Shown: piece after piece, positions 8,245-12,802 of the stretch
Layout: each line of letters opens with the position of its first letter
How positions within the stretch are numbered: position 1 is the stretch's first letter
From: Candidatus Omnitrophota bacterium
GTDB lineage: Bacteria > Omnitrophota > Gorgyraeia > Duberdicusellales > 4484-171
NCBI GenBank assembly: GCA_003644405.1
Contig: QNCE01000027.1
Coordinates: forward strand, 1-14,233
Direction of reading: 5' to 3'
DNA: 14,233 nucleotides
The notes under the pieces: generated by a model
The model's input: only the letters and a program-made list of their open reading frames with translations
Databases searched by the model: none
What the model was told of the DNA's origin: nothing
Translations under genes and position numbers: made by a program

Positions 8245-9468
8245 ATGGGAATTTATGTTTATAAGGCTGTTGACACTAAAGGAAAAATAGTCAAAGGGAA
8301 AATAGAGGCTCCTACAGAGACTGATGTTTCTATCCAATTAGCTAAGCTAGGTTATATTCCTATAAGTATAGGATTTAAAGGAGAAAAAGCTCCTCCTTTA
8401 AGAGAGCGGTTATTTAAAAAAAGATTTCGAAGAACTTCTCATCAGGCACTGGTGATATTTACCCGTCAGTTTGCTACTTTAGTTAAAGCCGCTGTTCCTA
8501 TTATAGAGGGGCTTAAAGTATTAGCAGAGCAGGCTGAAGATGATAATTTAAAAGAGGCACTTTATAAAGTAATTGAAGATATAGAAGAGGGAAAGAAACT
8601 GTCAGAAGCTCTATCTAAACATCCGGGTGTATTTAGCCAATTATATGTCAATACTGTTATTGCCGGTGAGACAGGAGGAGTTTTAGATAAAATTCTCTTA
8701 CGTTTAGCGGAAGTGTTAGAGCAGGAACAGGAAACCAAGGCTGATATTAAGTCTGCTTTAAGATATCCTATAATGGTAATAATAGCTCTATTTATTGCAG
8801 TGATGGTGTTGTCTACTTTAGTGGTTCCTCAATTTGGTAAGATATATCGAGGTATGGATATCAATTTGCCCTTACCTACTCAAATAATGATATTTGTAAG
8901 TGCTTCGTTTAAAAACTATTGGTTTATTACTTTTCCTGTGCTTATTGGGCTATTTTTTCTTTTTAGATTTTTTATCAATACTCCAGGGGGGCGTCTATGG
9001 TGGGACAATCTAAAATTTAATATCCCTATATTTGGGAAAATTTATAGAAAAATTACTATGCTTAGATTCGCTTCCATGCTTAATGTTCTTTATCAAGCTG
9101 GCCTTCCTGTTCTCAATATTCTTGATGTAGTAAAAATTACTATTGGGAATGTAGTTTTAGCTAAAGATTTAGATAATGTGAAAAGGTTTGTGGCTGATGG
9201 AAAGGGGATTTCGGGAGGACTTTTTGGGAGTAAATTGTTCCCTCCTTTAGTTTCTTATATGGTCTCTGTAGGAGAGAAGGCAGGGGCATTATCTACTATG
9301 CTTGATTCTCTGTGTGAGTATTACTCTTTAGAAGTAAAAACTTCTCTGAAAAACTTAACCTCTTTGGTTGAGCCTATTATGACTTTAGTTTTAGGGGCAG
9401 TGGTAGGAGGAATGGCTTTAGCGATATTCTTACCTATGTGGAATTTGATTTCTATTATAAGAAAATAA
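8245..9468 (+). CDS. gspF: Inner-membrane platform protein GspF/PilC
   Basis: Polytopic platform protein that couples the GspE ATPase to pilin insertion. The 407 residues match the usual family length. Two T2SSF repeats are visible, about 72-195 and 272-398, each with the conserved GE turn (AGETGG at 140-145, VGEKAG at 342-347). Membrane segments are predicted at about 174-196, 224-244 and 377-397. The N-terminal strand region (YVYKAVDTKGKIVKGKIEA) is the standard GspF start. A good Shine-Dalgarno (CAGGAGAG) lies just before the ATG. The stop codon directly abuts the histidine kinase ATG at 9469. No unusual feature was found. Confidence 0.96.
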   Translation: MGIYVYKAVDTKGKIVKGKIEAPTETDVSIQLAKLGYIPISIGFKGEKAPPLRERLFKKRFRRTSHQALVIFTRQFATLVKAAVPIIEGLKVLAEQAEDDNLKEALYKVIEDIEEGKKLSEALSKHPGVFSQLYVNTVIAGETGGVLDKILLRLAEVLEQEQETKADIKSALRYPIMVIIALFIAVMVLSTLVVPQFGKIYRGMDINLPLPTQIMIFVSASFKNYWFITFPVLIGLFFLFRFFINTPGGRLWWDNLKFNIPIFGKIYRKITMLRFASMLNVLYQAGLPVLNILDVVKITIGNVVLAKDLDNVKRFVADGKGISGGLFGSKLFPPLVSYMVSVGEKAGALSTMLDSLCEYYSLEVKTSLKNLTSLVEPIMTLVLGAVVGGMALAIFLPMWNLISIIRK

Positions 9469-10278
9469 ATGATTTTTGGTTTTTTAATAGGAATAGTTAT
9501 TCTAATAATTTATATCGCTATTTCTTCTTGGTGGTGGAGAAGAAAACTGCGCTCTTATATCAAAAAGTCCCGAGAGGAGGAAGCTAGACTCATTCATCTA
9601 GAAAAAATGGCCTCTTTAGGAACTTTAGCTGCTGGAGTAGCTCATGAGATTAATAACCCTTTAACTTTTCTTCTCACTAATCTGGCACTCCTTTCTCACT
9701 ACATAAAGGAGAAAAAGATAATCAAAGAAGATCTACAAGAAGAGGTAAGTGTAATTTTAGATGAGTGTAACGAAGGGGTAAATAGAATAAAGAGGATTGT
9801 TCAAGATTTGCTTTCTTTTTCTCACCGCTCACAAGGTAGAAAAATCTCTACAGACATCAATAAATTGTTAGATGTAAGTATAAGAATTCTGTGGAATGAG
9901 ATAAAGTATAAGGTAGATATAGTAAAAAATTATAAAGCAATAACTCCTCTTCAGGTAGACCCTAATCAACTAAGTCAAGTATTTTTAAATATAATTATCA
10001 ACGCTACTCATGCAATAAAGAATAAAGGAACAATTTTTCTTTCCACCCAAGAGAATGAAAAAGAATTTATCATTAAGATTTCTGATACAGGAGAAGGAAT
10101 TCCTAAGGAAATTCTTCCCAAGATTTTTGAACCTTTCTTTACCACCAAAGGAGGCACAGGTTTGGGGCTTTATGTAAGCAAAAATATTGTGGAGAATATG
10201 GGGGGTAGGATAGAAGTAGGAACTCAATTGGGAGAGGGTACTACATTTACTATCTTTTTGCCTAAGGCTAAAAGATAA
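9469..10278 (+). CDS. Membrane-anchored NtrB-type sensor histidine kinase
   Basis: Two-component sensor kinase of 269 residues. A single N-terminal membrane segment (about 3-20) leads almost directly into the HisKA domain; the H-box is AAGVAHEINNP with the phospho-acceptor His59. The catalytic domain shows the N-box (LNIIINATHAI, N174/N178), G1 (DTGEG, 206-210), F-box (FEPFFTT, from 220) and G2 (GTGLGL, 229-234). All catalytic motifs are intact. There is no PAS, HAMP or periplasmic sensor domain, so the signal must come through the membrane segment, a partner protein or the adjacent platform. It begins immediately after the gspF stop with no Shine-Dalgarno, indicating translational coupling. 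The likely partner is the response regulator two genes downstream (10648-11229). Placement inside the assembly operon suggests it monitors or controls the machine. Confidence 0.93.
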   Translation: MIFGFLIGIVILIIYIAISSWWWRRKLRSYIKKSREEEARLIHLEKMASLGTLAAGVAHEINNPLTFLLTNLALLSHYIKEKKIIKEDLQEEVSVILDECNEGVNRIKRIVQDLLSFSHRSQGRKISTDINKLLDVSIRILWNEIKYKVDIVKNYKAITPLQVDPNQLSQVFLNIIINATHAIKNKGTIFLSTQENEKEFIIKISDTGEGIPKEILPKIFEPFFTTKGGTGLGLYVSKNIVENMGGRIEVGTQLGEGTTFTIFLPKAKR

Positions 10279-10301
10279 TTTTTATAAAATAATAAGTTAA
10301 T

Positions 10302-10655
10302 ATGGGGATAGAGAAAAGAAGGTATCCTAGAGTTAAGGTTAAGTTTTCCGTAGAGTATAGGGGAAAGAATATTTGGCAGAATGCTGAGATTGACAATATT
10401 TCGAGAGGGGGGATGTTTATTGTTACGGAGAAGATAGAACCACCAGGGACAAATATAGAGCTTATTTTTGAGGTGGGAAAAACTAAAAGAAAGATTCAAG
10501 TTCAAGGAGTAGTAGTATGGACACGCACCCAGCCTCAATATAATCAGGAGGGTAAATTTCTTCCTCAGGGAATGGGGATTCAATTTATCAAAATTTTTCC
10601 TGGAGAAGCAGAAAATTTCTTGGCTAATCTAATAGAGGAGTGGAGAAATGAATAA
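10302..10655 (+). CDS. Stand-alone PilZ-domain protein (predicted c-di-GMP binder)
   Basis: A 117-residue single-domain PilZ protein. Both parts of the c-di-GMP-binding signature are present: RxxxR at R6-R10 (RRYPR) and [D/N]xSxxG at N32-G37 (NISRGG), followed by the usual PGTNIELIF strand, a VVVWT strand and a GMGIQF C-terminal strand. In PilZ proteins of this type the arginines and the Asn/Ser clasp a c-di-GMP dimer, so ligand binding is expected. PilZ proteins often act by binding the PilB/GspE ATPase or a kinase; the partner here is unknown. It lies 23 bp after the histidine kinase and its end overlaps the response regulator start by 8 bp. No clear Shine-Dalgarno precedes its ATG. Confidence 0.93.
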   Translation: MGIEKRRYPRVKVKFSVEYRGKNIWQNAEIDNISRGGMFIVTEKIEPPGTNIELIFEVGKTKRKIQVQGVVVWTRTQPQYNQEGKFLPQGMGIQFIKIFPGEAENFLANLIEEWRNE

Positions 10656-11229
10656 ACATACTATTCTTATTGTAGATGATGAACCTAATGTAGTTTCTTC
10701 CCTAAAGAGAGTTCTTGTCTCCCAGGATAGAGAGATTTTATCTGCCTATAGTGCTGAAGAGGCTTGGAGGCTTCTTCAAGAGAAGGGAGAAGTAGAGGTA
10801 ATTATTTGTGATAATAAATTACCAGGACTCTCTGGTGTAGAATTCCTTTCTAAAGTAAAAACTGTTTATCCTCAAACAGTAAGAGTTCTTATTACTGGTT
10901 ATCCTGATTTGACCACTGTTACAGAGGCAATAGCTAAGGCAGATATCTGGCGGTACCTCTTAAAGCCCATAGAGATAGAAGAGTTAAAGACTTTAGTAAC
11001 TCAGGCTTTTGATTACTATAGGATTTTAAAAGAAAATCAAATTCTTCTTGAGATTGTTTATCAACAAGCGGAGTGGCTTAAAGTATTAAAGGAAAAATAT
11101 CCTGATGTGTTTCGGGAAGTAGAAGAAGAGAAGATAATTAATAATATAGAATGGGAAAAAATTTCTGATACAGTTAGAAAGTTCATAGAAAAATACTACC
11201 CTCATAAAAAAAGAGAATGGAAGAGTTAG
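10648..11229 (+). CDS. Response regulator, receiver plus short helical tail
   Basis: A 193-residue regulator with a CheY-like receiver (about 4-122). It has the acidic pair D10/D11, phospho-acceptor D55 (ICDNKLPG), T83 (LITGYPD) and K105 (LLKPIE), so phosphorylation should work. The wording RVLITGYPDLTTVTEAI and the tail FDYYRILKENQ closely resemble receivers normally fused to HD-GYP c-di-GMP phosphodiesterases (RpfG type). Here no HD-GYP, DNA-binding or GGDEF output follows; residues about 125-193 are only a charged helical tail, so output is presumably by protein contact. A good Shine-Dalgarno (GGAG-TGGAG) lies inside the end of the PilZ gene, and its 3' end overlaps the next gene by 13 bp. 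The probable phosphodonor is the histidine kinase at 9469-10278. Confidence 0.93.
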   Translation: MNKHTILIVDDEPNVVSSLKRVLVSQDREILSAYSAEEAWRLLQEKGEVEVIICDNKLPGLSGVEFLSKVKTVYPQTVRVLITGYPDLTTVTEAIAKADIWRYLLKPIEIEELKTLVTQAFDYYRILKENQILLEIVYQQAEWLKVLKEKYPDVFREVEEEKIINNIEWEKISDTVRKFIEKYYPHKKREWKS

Positions 11230-12026
11230 AGAAGAGGTTAGTAAAAGAGGGATGGATTACTTCTGCTCAACTTATAAAAGCCAAGGAGGAACAGAAGAAG
11301 AAAAAAAAGTCGTTATTTTCCATTTTAGTAAATTTGGGGTACTTAAGTGAGGAGGATATCTATTTATTCTTCGCTCAAACTGTCCAGATACCTTTTGTGA
11401 GACCGAGTGATTATCTCTTAGAAGAAGAACTCTTTAATCTTTTTTCCGAAGACTTCTATCGGGAGCATCTTTTTGTTCCTCTTTTTAAAATAGGAAACAC
11501 TTTCTATATTGGCACCGCTAATCCCTTAGATACAGAGTTTATGGATACCTTAAGGAAGTATACTAATTTAGATATCTTTCCTCTATTTGCTTCCCCTTCT
11601 TCTATCTTAGAGGCAATAAACCGTGTATTTGGACCAGAGAAAGTATACTTACAGTTAGAGGAGTTAGTTAGTTCTTCTCCTTCATTGAGTATACTACCCT
11701 TAGGAAGGGAATCTGAAAGGATAGCGATAAATACACCTGTAGAGTTTAAAGTTATTGACAAAAGGATAACTTTAGCGTCTTCTCAATATCTAAAAGGAAC
11801 TGCTTTGAATGTTTCTCGAAGTGGTAAGGGGGTAGGGGTAAGAACTTTTCTTTTTCTCCCTCCTGGAGCAAAGATTCTTTTAAAATTTCCTTCCTTCGAT
11901 CCTAACTGTGAATTAGAAGCAGAGATCGCGCAGTGTAGAATAGAACAAGGTTGTTACTTTTTGGGAGTAAAATTTCTTCAGATAAAAAAAGATCTATTAA
12001 AATACTTGTTAGGAGAGAAAAAATAA
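11217..12026 (+). CDS. MshEN-like (GspE N-terminal) + PilZ fusion protein
   Basis: A 269-residue protein joining two domains. Residues about 1-138 resemble the T2SSE_N/MshEN domain found at the front of GspE/PilB ATPases: two helical GxI/L repeats (LVKEGWITSAQL and LVNLGYLSEEDI), then a basic/aromatic region and a short alpha/beta half (YIGTANPLDTEF), ending in AINRVFG. No ATPase follows. Instead residues about 163-269 form a PilZ-like domain with RxxxR at R164-R168, VEF at the expected spacing, NxSxxG at N198-G203 and GVKF near the end. The RLG residues needed by c-di-GMP-binding MshEN motifs are replaced in both repeats, so the PilZ half is the better ligand-binding candidate. It overlaps the response regulator by 13 bp and ends the operon. 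It may work as an adaptor between c-di-GMP and the ATPase; this is inferred from the domains only. Confidence 0.85.
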   Translation: MEELEKRLVKEGWITSAQLIKAKEEQKKKKKSLFSILVNLGYLSEEDIYLFFAQTVQIPFVRPSDYLLEEELFNLFSEDFYREHLFVPLFKIGNTFYIGTANPLDTEFMDTLRKYTNLDIFPLFASPSSILEAINRVFGPEKVYLQLEELVSSSPSLSILPLGRESERIAINTPVEFKVIDKRITLASSQYLKGTALNVSRSGKGVGVRTFLFLPPGAKILLKFPSFDPNCELEAEIAQCRIEQGCYFLGVKFLQIKKDLLKYLLGEKK

Positions 12027-12069
12027 TTTTCGTAACTATTTGATATTAAAGAGATAATGAAAGTTAAGT

Positions 12070-12099
12070 TGACAGAGAAGGATTTTATATGTTATACTT
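12070..12099 (+). promoter_or_regulatory. Extended -10 promoter driving the riboswitch leader
   Basis: A perfect -35 TTGACA (12070-12075) is followed after 18 bp by TATACT (12094-12099), itself preceded by an extended -10 TG (12091-12092). Start of transcription is expected near 12106, about 30 nt before the aptamer P1 stem. This is one of the two strongest promoter matches in the window. Confidence 0.78.
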
Positions 12100-12137
12100 A
12101 AATTGAAGCTCTTTATATTACAGAGTTGTAGTTTTAT

Positions 12138-12233
12138 ATACTACTCGACAAAGGCAAACTCGTGGTAACACGAGGGCGCAAAGCCGTGCGTCCCGATATT
12201 ATATCGGGATAGGCAGGTTACCGAAAGTAGTAT
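12138..12233 (+). promoter_or_regulatory. c-di-GMP-I (GEMM-I) riboswitch aptamer
   Basis: The aptamer matches the GEMM-I consensus in order. P1 is ATACTACT (12138-12145) with AGTAGTAT (12226-12233). The conserved GGCAAAC is at 12153-12159. The P2 hairpin CTCGTG/CACGAG (12159-12164 / 12169-12174) is capped by a GNRA loop GTAA. The conserved GGCGCAAAGCC is at 12175-12185. The P3 hairpin TCCCGATA/TATCGGGA is at 12191-12198 / 12202-12209, and the closing GGTTACCGA is at 12216-12224. Relative to the Vibrio Vc2 aptamer, G20 corresponds to G12153 and the intercalating A47 to A12180. G at position 20 favours c-di-GMP over the 3',3'-cGAMP form (which carries A). It lies upstream of the pilin gene and is followed by a terminator whose 5' arm can pair with the P1 3' strand. 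Confidence 0.93.
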
Positions 12234-12258
12234 GTTTTTTTATTTAGAGAATTAACAG

Positions 12259-12308
12259 ACCGAACTACTTTTAGCCTTTAGGAGAGTAGTTCGGTTTTTT
12301 TGTTTTTT
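12259..12308 (+). terminator. Intrinsic terminator = riboswitch expression platform
   Basis: ACCGAACTAC (12259-12268) pairs perfectly with GTAGTTCGGT (12286-12295). The stem can extend inward by T-A and G-T pairs (12269-12272 with 12282-12285), and a T-rich tract follows (12295-12308). The 5' arm includes ACTACTTT (12264-12271), exactly complementary to AAAGTAGT (12224-12231) of the aptamer P1 3' strand, so terminator and antiterminator are mutually exclusive. Ligand-stabilised P1 would free the 5' arm and favour termination. It may also end read-through from the upstream operon. Confidence 0.9.
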
Positions 12309-12323
12309 GAGAAGATAAAAAAC

Positions 12324-12352
12324 TTGACTTCTTTTTGAAAAATTGATATTCT
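12324..12352 (+). promoter_or_regulatory. Second extended -10 promoter, pilin-proximal
   Basis: TTGACT (12324-12329), a 17-bp spacer, then TATTCT (12347-12352) preceded by an extended -10 TG (12344-12345). The expected start is near 12359, giving a leader of about 23 nt that contains the strong Shine-Dalgarno. It lies wholly downstream of the riboswitch terminator, so transcripts from here would escape the switch. Confidence 0.65.
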
Positions 12353-12365
12353 AAAAATTGATAAG

Positions 12366-12375
12366 AAAGGAGGTG
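12366..12375 (+). promoter_or_regulatory. Strong Shine-Dalgarno of the pilin gene
   Basis: AAAGGAGGTG is a near-perfect anti-16S match and ends 6 nt before ATG 12382. It decides the start: the in-frame TTG at 12358 lies upstream of it and would add eight residues before the prepilin leader. It is the best ribosome site in the window; most of the other genes have weak ones, in line with high pilin output. Confidence 0.9.
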
Positions 12376-12381
12376 AATAAG

Positions 12382-12741
12382 ATGCGCAGAGGATTTACTC
12401 TTATTGAATTAATTATGGTTATCGTTATTATTGGTATTTTAGCAGCTATTGCTATTCCTAAATTCATTGACTTAAGAACTGATGCTCAAAAAGCTGCCTG
12501 TTTTGGTAGCGCTGCAGCAATTCAGACTGCTCTTTCTAACTATTATGCCCGTCAGGCTATAAAAGGAAACCCTGGTTTTCCTGGCACCTTACATGATGCA
12601 GCTTTCACTAGTGAATACTTTGCTGAAGGTACCCTCCCTGACCATCCCAAAGAATGGGACTGGAATACTTATTATAGCAGTAATACCGGGGTTCTTCATA
12701 CCGGTAAAGGAGCAGATAGCGGAGCCTGTACAAAATTTTAA
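12382..12741 (+). CDS. Type IV prepilin (major pilin / GspG-like)
   Basis: A 119-residue prepilin. The class III leader is very short (MRRG), with cleavage expected before F5 (G|FTLIELIMVIVIIGILAAIA); E9 is the conserved Glu5 of the mature protein. The hydrophobic N-terminal helix continues into an amphipathic helix (about 27-60), followed by a small C-terminal region of about 55 residues including EWDWNTYYSSNTG, reminiscent of GspG/small pilins. Two cysteines, C40 and C116, could form a disulfide. The mature protein of 115 residues is at the small end for pilins. It is monocistronic: two promoters and a c-di-GMP-I riboswitch precede it and a strong terminator follows 22 bp after the stop. 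This suggests it is the major subunit. No prepilin peptidase or minor pilins are in the window, so major pilin versus major pseudopilin is undecided. Confidence 0.95.
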   Translation: MRRGFTLIELIMVIVIIGILAAIAIPKFIDLRTDAQKAACFGSAAAIQTALSNYYARQAIKGNPGFPGTLHDAAFTSEYFAEGTLPDHPKEWDWNTYYSSNTGVLHTGKGADSGACTKF

Positions 12742-12762
12742 TAGTTGAGCTCTTAAGGATAC

Positions 12763-12802
12763 ATAAACCCCGCTTTTTTAAAAGCGGGGTTTATTATTTT
12801 TT
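12763..12802 (+). terminator. Strong intrinsic terminator after pilin, likely bidirectional
   Basis: ATAAACCCCGCTTTT (12763-12777) pairs perfectly with AAAAGCGGGGTTTAT (12780-12794) around a 2-nt tip, and is followed on the + strand by a T-rich run to 12802. The final base pair overlaps the stop codon of the convergent minus-strand gene by 1 bp, so the hairpin probably also ends that transcript. Confidence 0.92.

Noticed and set aside
10258..10290. Promoter before the stand-alone PilZ gene (TTGCCT ... TATAAA)
   Set aside because: The -35 match is poor and the spacer is 19 bp; the A/T-rich gap gives such matches by chance.
12150..12160. Possible 3',3'-cGAMP (Geobacter-type) variant of GEMM-I
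   Set aside because: The base equivalent to Vc2 position 20 (12153) is G, and the neighbouring GGCAAAC is the c-di-GMP form; the cGAMP-selective variants carry A there. Binding data would still be needed to exclude mixed specificity.
12358..12381. TTG at 12358 as the pilin start
   Set aside because: It lies upstream of the near-perfect Shine-Dalgarno and would add eight charged residues before the standard MRRG|FTLIE prepilin leader; ATG 12382 fits both signals.
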